NCBI GenBank assembly: GCA_016125495.1
Contig: WGLQ01000005.1
Span: 36,524 to 100,523 of the forward strand
Origin: Hyphomicrobiales bacterium
GTDB taxonomy: Bacteria > Pseudomonadota > Alphaproteobacteria > Rhizobiales > RI-29
Reading direction: 5' to 3'
Length of the DNA stretch: 64,000 nt
Part shown: positions 17,152-26,305 of the stretch, one piece after another
Layout: every line of letters begins with the position of its first letter
Numbering within the stretch: the stretch's first letter is position 1
The notes under the pieces: generated by a model
Databases searched by the model: none
Seen by the model: the letters and a program-made list of their open reading frames with translations, nothing else
Told to the model about the DNA's origin: nothing
Position numbers and translations under genes: made by a program

Positions 17152-19386
17152 GTGAGCATCCGGGCGATCTATGTCGTGGTTGCGCTTCTCCTCGTTCTCG
17201 GCTTGTCGCTGCTGCGGCTCGCCGATCCTGCGCCGCTCGAGCGGGCGCGGTTCATTGCCTTCGACCTGCTCCAGAACCTGGCGCCGCGGACGCCGGACCC
17301 GAACCATCCCGTTCGCATCGTCGATGTGGATCAGGCGTCGCTGGCGGCGATCGGACGCTGGCCGTGGCCGCGCGACGTGCTCGCCCGATTGATCGAGAAG
17401 CTCGATGCGCTCGGCGCGAAAGTGATCGCATTCGACTTCGTGTTCCCGGATGCCGAAGCCGATCCGATCGAGGCGCTCGGACAATCGCTGAAGTCGGATC
17501 CGGCAGCGCTCTCGCTGCTGAGACAACTGCCGCGACTGGAATCCGGCGATGCGGCATTCGCCGCGGCGATGGCGGGACGAAAAGTGGTGCTCGGGGCGAT
17601 CGGGCGGGCGGGACGTGCGACGGGGGCGCCGGTTCGCAAGTCCGGGTTTGCGCTGCTCGGACGTGATCCGGTTCGTCATTTGCCGCACTTCGGTACGGTC
17701 ACGGCGAACCTGGCGTCATTGACCGAGGCGGCGGCCGGTCTCGGAGCGGTCAACTGGATCCCCGAGCACGACCAGATCGTGCGCAAGGTGCCGCTGGTCA
17801 TCGCCATCGCGGGTGAGCCGTTCCCATCGCTCACGGCCGAAGCGCTGCGCCTCGCCAGCGGGGAGACGACGATCTCGATCCGCTCCTCAAGCGCGAGCGG
17901 CGAAGATGGCCTCGGCCTCGAAGTCGGCATCACGTCGATGCGGATCGGGCCATATCGTGTGGCGACGGACCGGCATGGTCAGGCTCTCATCGCGTTTTCC
18001 GAAAGCGATCCGGAACGCTATCGGTCGGCGGCGGCGGTGCTCGACGGGACGGTGCCGGCAGATGACATCGCGGGTCGCATCGTGCTCGTTGGCACCAGCG
18101 CGCCCGGTCTCTTCGATCTGCGGGCAACGCCAATGGACAGCGTCGTGCCCGGTGTGGAGGTGCACGCCCAGGCGATCGAGCAGATCCTTGCCGGTCACGC
18201 GCTCTCGAGGCCGGACTACGCCACGGGCATGGAGTTGACCTTCTCGGTCGTCATGAGCCTGCTGCTCGCGCTTTTCGCCTATCGGACCGGCGCATTCGCC
18301 ACCGCCGTGATCGGCTTGATCACGGTCACGTTCGTCCTCTCGGCGTCCTGGATCGCGTACCAGGCCTTTGGCCTCCTGTTTGACTCCGTCTTTCCGATTC
18401 TCAGCGCCACGGTCGTCTATCTCGTCGCAACCGCGCTCCTCTATTTCACGACCGAGCGCGAACGCAACCGCGTGCGGCGCGCCTTCAGCCACTACATGGC
18501 GCCGAGCCTCGTCGAGCGACTGACACGCGAGCCGGGGCGCCTCAAGCTCGGTGGCGAGACGCGCGAGTTGACTGTGCTCTTCAGCGATGTGCGCGGCTTC
18601 ACCCGCATCGCGGAGGGTTATCGGGAAAATCCGGCGGACCTCATCGTGCTCATGAACCGTCTGCTGACCCCGCTGACCAATGCGATCACGGAGCGGGGCG
18701 GCACCATCGACAAATACATGGGCGATGCCATCATGGCGTTCTGGAATGCCCCGCTCGACGACGAGCAGCACGCAGCCAATGGCTGCCGGTCGGCGCTCGA
18801 GATGGTCGCACGGCTCGACATGCTCAATGGTGAGCGCCGCGCCGAGGCGTCCGGCCAGGTGGCGCAAGGTGCGCTCGAGCCGTTGCGGCTCGGCATCGGC
18901 CTGGCGACGGGCGCGGCCATCGTCGGCAACATGGGCTCGGAATTGCGGTTCGATTATTCGGCGTTGGGCGATGCGGTGAACCTTGCCTCGCGCCTCGAGT
19001 CGCTCTCGGTGCAATACGGAGTGCGGGTGCTGATCTCGGACGAGACGCACTTGCGGGGCGCGGCGGGGCTCGCGGTGGTGGAAGTGGACGTGGTGCGGGT
19101 CAAGGGGCGTGCGGAGGCTGTTCGGATCTGGACGCTCGTCGGTGGCGAGGCGCTGCATCGCGATGCACGATTTGCCTCCGTTGTCGAAGGGTTCGACGAG
19201 GCGCTCAGGCTTTACCGCAACCGTGATTGGGTCGGCGCCCGCGCCCGCTACCTGGAACTCGCCAAGGCATCCGGCGCGTTCGAACTCGATGAGCTCGCCC
19301 TCTGTTTCGCCCGGCGTTGTGCCCGCTTCGAAGAGGCGCCGCCGCCGCCGGACTGGGATGGGGTCTGGGGCGCCGAGAGCAAATGA
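17152..19386 (+). CDS. CHASE2-domain class III adenylate/guanylate cyclase
   Basis: A 744-residue membrane receptor cyclase. An N-terminal helix (AIYVVVALLLVLGLSLLRL) is followed by an extracytoplasmic CHASE2 sensor (VRIVDVDQASLAAIGRWPWP through LVGTSAPGLFDLRATPMDSV). Three further membrane helices lie at about residues 360-440. The cytoplasmic cyclase domain follows, with the metal-binding Asp in VLFSDVRGFTRI near 475 and in GDAIMAFW near 522, DKYMGD, and DAVNLASRLESL. It converts ATP (or GTP) to a cyclic nucleotide. The C-terminal 80 residues look TPR-like. The GTG start at 17152 is preceded by GGGGGTGACCG. The divergent FecR gene is a likely partner in ligand sensing. Confidence 0.94.
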   Translation: MSIRAIYVVVALLLVLGLSLLRLADPAPLERARFIAFDLLQNLAPRTPDPNHPVRIVDVDQASLAAIGRWPWPRDVLARLIEKLDALGAKVIAFDFVFPDAEADPIEALGQSLKSDPAALSLLRQLPRLESGDAAFAAAMAGRKVVLGAIGRAGRATGAPVRKSGFALLGRDPVRHLPHFGTVTANLASLTEAAAGLGAVNWIPEHDQIVRKVPLVIAIAGEPFPSLTAEALRLASGETTISIRSSSASGEDGLGLEVGITSMRIGPYRVATDRHGQALIAFSESDPERYRSAAAVLDGTVPADDIAGRIVLVGTSAPGLFDLRATPMDSVVPGVEVHAQAIEQILAGHALSRPDYATGMELTFSVVMSLLLALFAYRTGAFATAVIGLITVTFVLSASWIAYQAFGLLFDSVFPILSATVVYLVATALLYFTTERERNRVRRAFSHYMAPSLVERLTREPGRLKLGGETRELTVLFSDVRGFTRIAEGYRENPADLIVLMNRLLTPLTNAITERGGTIDKYMGDAIMAFWNAPLDDEQHAANGCRSALEMVARLDMLNGERRAEASGQVAQGALEPLRLGIGLATGAAIVGNMGSELRFDYSALGDAVNLASRLESLSVQYGVRVLISDETHLRGAAGLAVVEVDVVRVKGRAEAVRIWTLVGGEALHRDARFASVVEGFDEALRLYRNRDWVGARARYLELAKASGAFELDELALCFARRCARFEEAPPPPDWDGVWGAESK

Positions 19387-19419
19387 GCTCCGCCAACGCG
19401 CGCTCGCTCCGGTTCGCGG

Positions 19420-22194
19420 TCAACCGCCTTTGCGTCCCCGTCTCAGCGACCGGCCGAGCCAGTCGCGCGCGAACAGGCTGCGACGGAGATATTTTTCCAG
19501 TTCGAGGATGGCGAACAGCGCGATCCCGGTCGCGACGACGACGAGGCCGTCGGAGAACGCGACGGGCCTGGTGTCGAACAAGGTCTGCATGAAGGGAAGA
19601 TAAGTAAAGGCGAGCTGCATCAAGATGATCGCGCCGACGCCGAGGAGGACGGCCGGTGTGCCCAGCACACCCTGCCAGGTGGCCGACGCACCATGCAGGT
19701 AGCGCACTGAGAACAAGTAGAAGATCTCCATGACGACGACGGCGTTGACGACGATGGTGCGGGCGCTTTCATGCGAAAGGCCGCGCGCCTCGGCCCATGC
19801 AAAGAGGGCAAAGGCGCTCGCGGCGAAAAGCACCGAGACCAGGGCGATCCGCCAGACGAGGAATGGCGAGAGCAGCGGCTCGCCGGCGCCGCGCGGTGGG
19901 CGGCGCATGATGCCGGGCTCAGCAGGCTCGAAGGCGAGAACGAGGCCGAGCCCGACGGCGGTCACCATGTTGATCCAGAGAATCTGAACGGGCGTGATCG
20001 GCAAGGTCAGCCCGAAGAGGATCGCCGCGGCGATGACCAGCGTCTCGCCGCCGTTGGTCGGCAGCGTCCAGGCAATCACCTTCGTCAGATTGTCGTAGAC
20101 GGTGCGCCCTTCGCGAACGGCCGCCACGATCGAGGCGAAGTTGTCGTCGGCGAGAACCATCTCGGAGGCTTCCTTGGCGGCCTCGGTGCCGTTGCGGCCC
20201 ATGGCGACGCCGACGTCCGCGCGCTTGAGGGCCGGAGCGTCGTTGACGCCGTCGCCGGTCATGGCAACGACCGCGCCACCCGCCTGGAGGGCCTCGACGA
20301 GGCGCAGCTTGTGCTCCGGGCTCGTCCTGGCGAAGATGCTCGTGCTGGCGATGGTGGCGGTGAGCGCCGAGGCTTCCAGGCGGTCGATTTCGTGGCCGGT
20401 CATCGTTCGATCGGCGCGAGCGAGGCCGAGCTGACCGGCGATCGCGGACGCTGTCGCGGCGTGGTCACCGGTTATCATCTTCACGGCGATGCCGGCCTCG
20501 CGGCATTCGCGAACGGCTCTTGTCGCCTCGGCGCGTGGCGGATCGATGAGGCCGATGATGCCGATGAGGGTGAGGGTGCCTTCGACATCGGCCATGGTAA
20601 TGGCGCGCGTTCCAGGGGGCATCGCGCGGTGGGCGATCGCCAGCACGCGCTGGCCGCCCCGCGCCAGTTCCTCGATCGCCTGCTCCCAATACGCACGGTC
20701 GAGGGGCTCGCTGCCGGATGCGGTCGCCTGGACCCTGCACATTTCGAGCAGGCGCTCCGGCGCGCCCTTCACGTAGGTCGTCACGGTGCCATCGCGGTCG
20801 CTGTGGAGCGTGGCCATGAAGCGGTGGGCGGAATCGAAGGGGATCTCATCGAGGCGCCGCCACTGTTCGAGCAGCTTTTCACGGTCCTGACCGAGCTTGA
20901 TACCGAGCGCGACGAGCGCGCCCTCCATGGGATCGCCGTCGACCGACCAGAGTTCGCCGGCATTGCGCAGCGCCGCATCGTTGCAGAGCACCGCTGCCCG
21001 ACCGATTTCCGCGAGCGCCGGTGAGGTGAGCGGGTCGATTTCCCGGCCATCGCTCGTCACACGCCCCCGGGGCGCATAGCCCTCCCCATCGATGATATGG
21101 ACGGCGTCGGACGAGACGGCGTGGGTCACCATCATTTCGTTGCGCGTCAGTGTGCCGGTCTTGTCCGAACAGATGACGCTGACCGAACCCAGGGTTTCGA
21201 CCGCCGGCAGACGGCGGATGATGGCATTGCGCGCCGCCATCCGTTGTACGCCGATGGCGAGCGTGATCGTCATGACCGCCGGAAGGCCTTCGGGGATCGC
21301 GGCGACGGCCATGCCGACCATGGCCATGAATGCGTCTTCGACGGCGTAGCCGCGCACGAGCACGGCAAAGGCGAATGTGCCGCCGGCCAGTCCGAGGATG
21401 ACGAGTGTCAATTGCCGGGCAAAGGCGTTCATCTGGCGGACCAGCGGGGTTTCGAGCCGCTCGACGCCACTGAGCAGACCACTGATGCGGCCGAGTTCGG
21501 TGGCGGCACCCGTCGCAACCACGACACCGATGCCCTGACCCGCCGTGACGAGGGTTCCCGAAAACGCCATGGAGCGGCGATCGCCGAGCGGGGCATCGTC
21601 CTCGGCCGGTGCCGTCTGCTTTTCTGCCGGTACGGACTCGCCCGTCAGGATCGCCTCCTCGACGCGCAGATTCCTGGCCCGGAGCAGGCGGACGTCCGCG
21701 GCGATGCGATCGCCGGCCTCGACGAGAAGGATGTCGCCGGGCACGACATCGGCCGCATCGACCGTCTGCCGTCTGCCGGCGCGAAGGACCGAAGCTCTCG
21801 GGCTGATCATCGACCTGATCGCCTCGAGCGCCGCTTCGGCCCGGCCCTCCTGGACGAAGCCGATCACCGCATTGATGACGACGACGGCAAGGATCACACC
21901 GGTGTCGATCGCGTGGCACAGGGCCGCCGTCACCGCGGCCGATGCCAGAAGCACGTAGATGAGGAGGTTGTCGAATTGTCCGGCGATGCGGGCGAACATG
22001 CTCTTGCGCGCCGCGGCTGGGAGGGCGTTCGGACCATGGGCGCCGAGGCGCCTTGCGGCCTCGCCCATGTCGAGCCCGTCGCGCGATGCGGCGAGCCGCG
22101 CCAGCGCGTCGTCGGCGGCAAGGGCGTGCCAGGGCGGCGACGGGGGGGCTTGATCGATCGGCGCCGGTTGGTCGCCGTGCGAACGCGCTGACAC
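19420..22194 (-). CDS. P2-type cation-transporting ATPase, CtpF/PMR1-like
   Basis: A 924-residue P-type pump. In order: the cation ATPase N-domain (residues about 25-75), the actuator with [11 protein letters not shown] near 195, [17 protein letters not shown] in helix M4, the phosphorylated Asp in [12 protein letters not shown] near 344, the nucleotide domain with VKGAPE, the hinge [18 protein letters not shown] near 640, and a C-terminal group of six helices. M6 reads [19 protein letters not shown], that is NxxTA instead of the NxxTD of SERCA-type calcium pumps. This pattern occurs in the CtpF-like group, so calcium is a reasonable but unproven substrate. The start is a GTG at 22194 with GGAGG seven bases upstream. 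It appears to be a single-gene unit. Confidence 0.93.
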   Translation of the reverse strand: MSARSHGDQPAPIDQAPPSPPWHALAADDALARLAASRDGLDMGEAARRLGAHGPNALPAAARKSMFARIAGQFDNLLIYVLLASAAVTAALCHAIDTGVILAVVVINAVIGFVQEGRAEAALEAIRSMISPRASVLRAGRRQTVDAADVVPGDILLVEAGDRIAADVRLLRARNLRVEEAILTGESVPAEKQTAPAEDDAPLGDRRSMAFSGTLVTAGQGIGVVVATGAATELGRISGLLSGVERLETPLVRQMNAFARQLTLVILGLAGGTFAFAVLVRGYAVEDAFMAMVGMAVAAIPEGLPAVMTITLAIGVQRMAARNAIIRRLPAVETLGSVSVICSDKTGTLTRNEMMVTHAVSSDAVHIIDGEGYAPRGRVTSDGREIDPLTSPALAEIGRAAVLCNDAALRNAGELWSVDGDPMEGALVALGIKLGQDREKLLEQWRRLDEIPFDSAHRFMATLHSDRDGTVTTYVKGAPERLLEMCRVQATASGSEPLDRAYWEQAIEELARGGQRVLAIAHRAMPPGTRAITMADVEGTLTLIGIIGLIDPPRAEATRAVRECREAGIAVKMITGDHAATASAIAGQLGLARADRTMTGHEIDRLEASALTATIASTSIFARTSPEHKLRLVEALQAGGAVVAMTGDGVNDAPALKRADVGVAMGRNGTEAAKEASEMVLADDNFASIVAAVREGRTVYDNLTKVIAWTLPTNGGETLVIAAAILFGLTLPITPVQILWINMVTAVGLGLVLAFEPAEPGIMRRPPRGAGEPLLSPFLVWRIALVSVLFAASAFALFAWAEARGLSHESARTIVVNAVVVMEIFYLFSVRYLHGASATWQGVLGTPAVLLGVGAIILMQLAFTYLPFMQTLFDTRPVAFSDGLVVVATGIALFAILELEKYLRRSLFARDWLGRSLRRGRKGG

Positions 22195-22405
22195 CTGACG
22201 TCCTCCAACCGTGAAGGCACGGTGACCGTGCCCTCACCGGAGCCGTTGCGACAATGGGTCACGAACTCGGCCGTCGGGCACGGCCCTGTCACTTCACGTG
22301 CCGTCACGCGAGGCGACTGCCGCACACGTCGTGTGGCCATCGAAGAATGACAATGGGGTGGCCGCGGCCAAGGGTCTGCGGGATCAGGCTCGACGGACGC
22401 GGACC

Positions 22406-23668
22406 CTACCAGTTGATCGCGACGTTCACCCCGAAGGTGTCGAGTTCGGCCTCGTACACCCCGTTCAAAGTGCCGCTGGTCGGTCCGGCCACATTGATCG
22501 CCGCGTCCTCGAAGAAGACGTGCGCGTATTGGGCCGAGATCGTCGCGTTGTGGTCGATCTTGTGGGTGAAACCAATGGCGATTGTGGTTCGGGCGCCGTC
22601 CGGGCTCAGCGTGTTGGTGCCGCCGTCAGTGACGGCGGTGTCGTAGTGGATGCCGGCGGTCAATTCGGTGCCCGGCCGAAGCAGGTAGCCGAACCCGGCG
22701 GCGAGCAACCACGTGTCGTCCCAGGTTTGCGCGCGCAGCTCGTTCGGACGGCCGGAGCCGAAGGCGATGTCGAAGCCCTTGAAGCGGCTCCAGCCGACCC
22801 ATTGGCCTTCAGCGAAGAGTCTGAGATGCGGGTTCACGCGTTGCTCGATACCGAGCGTGACGATATGCGGCAGATCGACGTCGAAGGTGGCGGTCTCGAC
22901 GGGAATGCCGGGCAGCACGGCGCCGGCCTCGCCACGCATGTGGTGGGTGAGGGCCGAGCGATAGCCGATGCCAATTCGCGTTCCTTCGCCGGGCGTCAGC
23001 AGAATGCCCGCGACGGCGCCGAAGGCGCGATCCTCGCCATCGAGGTAGCCGAGTGCCTCGACGAAGCCGAAGGGGGTCGGAATGAGTTCCGACTTGGTGA
23101 ACTGGGCGTCGAACTGCTGAGCCTGGACGCCAGCCGAGATCGTAATCCAGGGGGCCGCGCGCCAGGCGAGCGCCGCCGTGATGTTGATCCCCGTCATGTC
23201 GGTTTCGATCAGGTGGAAGCGGCCGGCCCAACCCGGGTTGGCGGCGATGTCGACGGCGAAGTGGCCGGTGGCGCCGAGGCCGAGCCAGAGGTCGCTGGCG
23301 ATCGGGATGGCGGCAAAGAAAGTGGGCGCGAATGCGGTCTCCGTCATCTCACCCGAGCCGCCCGCCGCGGAAAGGTTGGCACCGAGCGGTGAGAACGCAG
23401 AATTCGCCTCGATCTTGACGGATGGAGCGAACAGCTTGGTGTCGATCACCGCGCTCGGTCCGTCGAGCCCGCCGATGGTGGCCGGATTGCAGAAGAAGAA
23501 ACTCGCATCGTCGCTGCGCGCCGAGCAGCCCGCGAGCGCGGTGCCCATCGCCTTGCCGGACTGATAGGGAGCATAGAAACCGCCGGCGGATGCGCTCTGG
23601 CAGGCAGCCAGGACCAGCGCGAGGCAGGCCAGCGAGCGGATCGGTCGGTGAGCGAACGGGCGCCGCAT
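22406..23668 (-). CDS. FadL-like outer-membrane transport protein (OmpP1/FadL/TodX family)
   Basis: A 420-residue beta-barrel protein for uptake of long-chain fatty acids or other hydrophobic compounds. The mature N-terminus GGFYAPYQSGKAMGTALAG and the DDASFFFCNPATIGGL segment match the FadL hatch. Strand-rich repeats follow, ending FGVNVAINW with the terminal aromatic residue needed for barrel assembly. The ATG at 23668 has AGGGG eight bases upstream; the frame runs 62 codons further but without a signal peptide. The signal region contains LVLAACQSASA: cleavage after ASA fits FadL, yet LAAC also resembles a lipobox. It lies next to, but is probably transcribed apart from, the CoA-ligase operon upstream. 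Confidence 0.9.
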   Translation of the reverse strand: MRRPFAHRPIRSLACLALVLAACQSASAGGFYAPYQSGKAMGTALAGCSARSDDASFFFCNPATIGGLDGPSAVIDTKLFAPSVKIEANSAFSPLGANLSAAGGSGEMTETAFAPTFFAAIPIASDLWLGLGATGHFAVDIAANPGWAGRFHLIETDMTGINITAALAWRAAPWITISAGVQAQQFDAQFTKSELIPTPFGFVEALGYLDGEDRAFGAVAGILLTPGEGTRIGIGYRSALTHHMRGEAGAVLPGIPVETATFDVDLPHIVTLGIEQRVNPHLRLFAEGQWVGWSRFKGFDIAFGSGRPNELRAQTWDDTWLLAAGFGYLLRPGTELTAGIHYDTAVTDGGTNTLSPDGARTTIAIGFTHKIDHNATISAQYAHVFFEDAAINVAGPTSGTLNGVYEAELDTFGVNVAINW

Positions 23669-23811
23669 GTGGATTCCCCTCTCTGCAAGCAAATCACTTC
23701 CAGGAAACTCGATGACTTCGCCGCGCACTGCATGCGCGAATGCGTTGGCAGCCAGGGTTTTCGGGAACCAGTTGCTCACGCGCAACAGGAGGTGGGGCCC
23801 TCCGGCGTGTC

Positions 23812-24669
23812 TCACGCGAGGCGCAGGAACCCGGCGGCGTTTTCGCCGAGCCATTTGCGTTTGACGCCGTCCTTCAAGGGCAAGGCCTCGATCTCACCGA
23901 CGGCCTCGGCCACCGGCTGCATCGGCCAGGCCGATCCGAAAACGATGCGGTCCTGGAGGAGCGTGTTGCCGTACTGCAGGAGCGGCTCGTAGCCCGAGCC
24001 CGGTATCGCCAGCACCTTGGGGCGAACGGCGACGAGGCCGATGTGTACGTTCTTGTGGCGCCAGGCGACGGCGATCAATTCGTTCACCCAGGGCCAACCG
24101 GGCGGGGAGGCGATCACACGCAGCTCCGGAAAGTGCGTCATGACCGTGTCGAGGGCGCCGGGGTGGCCGTGGCTCATCGTGCTGCGGGTCGAAAAGTTGA
24201 GGCCGGTGTGGATGTTGACCGGGATGTCGAGTTCGATGCACTTGGCATAGAGGGGGTAGAGTCGGGCATCGTCGATGGCGAGCTTGCTCTCGAAACACTG
24301 GATGTTGAGGCCGACGAGGCCGAGCCCGGTGACGGCGTGCTCGAGTTCGCGAACGGCGGCCATGCCCTTGTGCGGATCGACGCCGGCAAAGCCGATGAAG
24401 CGGGGGCCGTGCGCCTTGCAGAACGCGGCGACGTCCTCGTTGTGGATTTTCAGCCCGAAACTGGTTTCGACGTCGCGCGCCTTGACCACCACCGCGCGGG
24501 CGCCGAGGGCGTCATAGGCGGCAAGATAGGCCGTGAGCGCTGCGGCGGGATCGGCGGGCCGGTCGACGCGGGCCTCGCTCGCGGCATAAACGCGGCGGTA
24601 GTTGGCGAGGTGGCCGGTCGCCTGTGGGTTGAACGCGGCGACGGGCGGCGTGCTGGAGAAATCGATCAT
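23812..24669 (-). CDS. Amidohydrolase family 2 protein (TIM-barrel metal-dependent hydrolase or decarboxylase)
   Basis: A 285-residue protein of the amidohydrolase_2 group (ACMSD / 4-oxalomesaconate-hydratase-like). Visible landmarks are ARDVETSFGLKIHNEDVAAF, the GFAGVDPHKG strand end, PVNIHTGLN with a metal-type His, and FGSAWPMQPV near the C-terminus, where the family usually has FGSDYP with a catalytic Asp; here it is Ala. The usual N-terminal DxHxH is also not obvious (MIDFSSTPPVAAF). Activity may therefore be altered. The ATG at 24669 has GGGAG seven bases upstream and is preferred to the GTG at 24699. It is the last gene of a three-gene operon with the FAD oxidoreductase and the CoA ligase. 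Confidence 0.8.
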   Translation of the reverse strand: MIDFSSTPPVAAFNPQATGHLANYRRVYAASEARVDRPADPAAALTAYLAAYDALGARAVVVKARDVETSFGLKIHNEDVAAFCKAHGPRFIGFAGVDPHKGMAAVRELEHAVTGLGLVGLNIQCFESKLAIDDARLYPLYAKCIELDIPVNIHTGLNFSTRSTMSHGHPGALDTVMTHFPELRVIASPPGWPWVNELIAVAWRHKNVHIGLVAVRPKVLAIPGSGYEPLLQYGNTLLQDRIVFGSAWPMQPVAEAVGEIEALPLKDGVKRKWLGENAAGFLRLA

Positions 24670-24715
24670 CGGTGGCTCCCGGGGCTCCCACTTCGGCACG
24701 AGGCACGACCGACGT

Positions 24716-26305
24716 TCAGCGGCGGCGGTCCTTCAGGATTTCGCGCGCCGCATTGTGGCCGGGCACGCCCGTGACGCCGCCGCCCGGGTGCGCCGAGGAG
24801 CCGCAAAGGTAGAGATTGGCGACGGGCGTGCGGTAGTCGGCGAAACCGCCGACGGGGCGGCGGATGAACTGCTGGTCGATGGTGAGGTCGCCGTGGTGGA
24901 CGTGGCCCTCGGGCAGGCCGAAGCGGGCTTCGAGATCGGCGGGGGTCAGAACCTCGGAATGCAGGATGCTCGACCGCACGCCAGGGGCGTGGCGCTCGAT
25001 GGTCGCGATGGTGGCCTCGAGCAGGTCGCCGCGCGCCTCGTTCCAATCGCGGTCGGCGAGGCGGTAGGGGGCATGGCCGCCCATGATGGAGAGGACGTGG
25101 TGGCCGGGCGGCGCGAGCGTCGGATCGAGCACGCTCGGGGCATAGACCGTGAGGAAGGGATGGCGTGAAAAACGCCCCTTCCGGTAGTCGTCGAAGGCCT
25201 CCTCGAGATAGTCGACGCTCGGGCCGATGCGCACACCGACGGGATAGTCGAAGCCGCGCTCGGCGGGTGAAAAGGCGCTGTAGCGCGGCAATTCGCTGAC
25301 CGCGAGGTGGACCTTGAAGATGGAGGAGTTCGTACGGATGGCGCGGACATCGCGCACGAAGCCTTCCGGCAAGATGGCGCTGTCCATGAGGCGCAGGAAG
25401 GTGGACTTGGCGTCGGCGTTGGCGACGACGGTGCGCGCGGGTATGAATTCACCGTTCGTCAGCCGCACGCCGGTCGCAGCGCCCCGCTCGCACTCGATGC
25501 GCGCGACTTCGGCGCCGGTTCGGATTTCCAGTCCCTCGGCGCGTCCGGCGGCGGCGATCGCCCCGGTGAGCGCGCCCATGCCGCCCCGTACGAGCCCGGA
25601 GGGACCGGCCGCGGTCGTGTTGTCGCGCACCAGCGGGCGGATGCAGGAAAACGCGGTGCCGGGCATGCGCATGGAGGCGTTGGTGCCGCCGCCAGGAACA
25701 TAATAGCCGAGCGCTGTGATGACCGCATCGCTCTCGAACCATTTGCGCAGGTAGTCGAAGGCGCTCATGGTCAGCACATCGTAGAGTTCGTAGAAGCGGT
25801 CGGCGAACTGGTGGTAGCGCAAGAGAAAGCGCGCCGTGCGAAGGAGGTCGCGGGGGCGCCGCGAGGCAACGTCGGGCGGCGTTTCCCAGATGATGCGCCG
25901 GATGAACGGGGCGAGACGCTCCAGGTTGCGCCGGTACTCCGGATAGGCCGCCGCATCTCGGGGGGAGTACCGCGCAAGCTCGGCGCAGAACCTGTCTTCA
26001 TCACCCCAAAAGACGATCGAGCCACCATCGTCCATGGGTGCGAAGGTCGGCGGCGTCGGAATGACGGTGAGGCCGTGGCCCAGGAGGTCCAGATCGAGGA
26101 TCACCTTGGGCTGCATCAGTGTCATCACGTAGGAGCCGGTCGAGAGCCGATAGCCCGGCCAGAGTTCCTCGGTGACGCAGGCACCGCCGAGCAGCGGGCG
26201 GCGCTCGAGGACCAGCGTGCGCAGCCCCGCCCGCGCCAGATAGGTGCCGCATACGAGGCCGTTGTGGCCGCCCCCGACGATCACCGCATCGTGCATGCTA
26301 GCCAT
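24716..26305 (-). CDS. FAD-dependent oxidoreductase, phytoene desaturase/PYROXD2-like
   Basis: A 529-residue flavoprotein. The N-terminal Rossmann motif VIVGGGHNGLVCGTYLARAG binds FAD, with LERRPLLGGACVTEE following. The C-terminal second FAD-contact region is LYLCGSSAHPGGGVTGVPGHNAA. This arrangement is the CrtI/PYROXD2 group, which oxidises or isomerises hydrophobic or amine substrates. There is no carotenoid cluster nearby, so a carotenoid role is unlikely. The start is placed at the ATG at 26305, overlapping the CoA-ligase stop; the ATG at 26296 is also possible. The overlap implies translational coupling. The substrate is unknown, and the neighbours suggest catabolism of a carboxylic compound. 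Confidence 0.87.
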   Translation of the reverse strand: MASMHDAVIVGGGHNGLVCGTYLARAGLRTLVLERRPLLGGACVTEELWPGYRLSTGSYVMTLMQPKVILDLDLLGHGLTVIPTPPTFAPMDDGGSIVFWGDEDRFCAELARYSPRDAAAYPEYRRNLERLAPFIRRIIWETPPDVASRRPRDLLRTARFLLRYHQFADRFYELYDVLTMSAFDYLRKWFESDAVITALGYYVPGGGTNASMRMPGTAFSCIRPLVRDNTTAAGPSGLVRGGMGALTGAIAAAGRAEGLEIRTGAEVARIECERGAATGVRLTNGEFIPARTVVANADAKSTFLRLMDSAILPEGFVRDVRAIRTNSSIFKVHLAVSELPRYSAFSPAERGFDYPVGVRIGPSVDYLEEAFDDYRKGRFSRHPFLTVYAPSVLDPTLAPPGHHVLSIMGGHAPYRLADRDWNEARGDLLEATIATIERHAPGVRSSILHSEVLTPADLEARFGLPEGHVHHGDLTIDQQFIRRPVGGFADYRTPVANLYLCGSSAHPGGGVTGVPGHNAAREILKDRRR

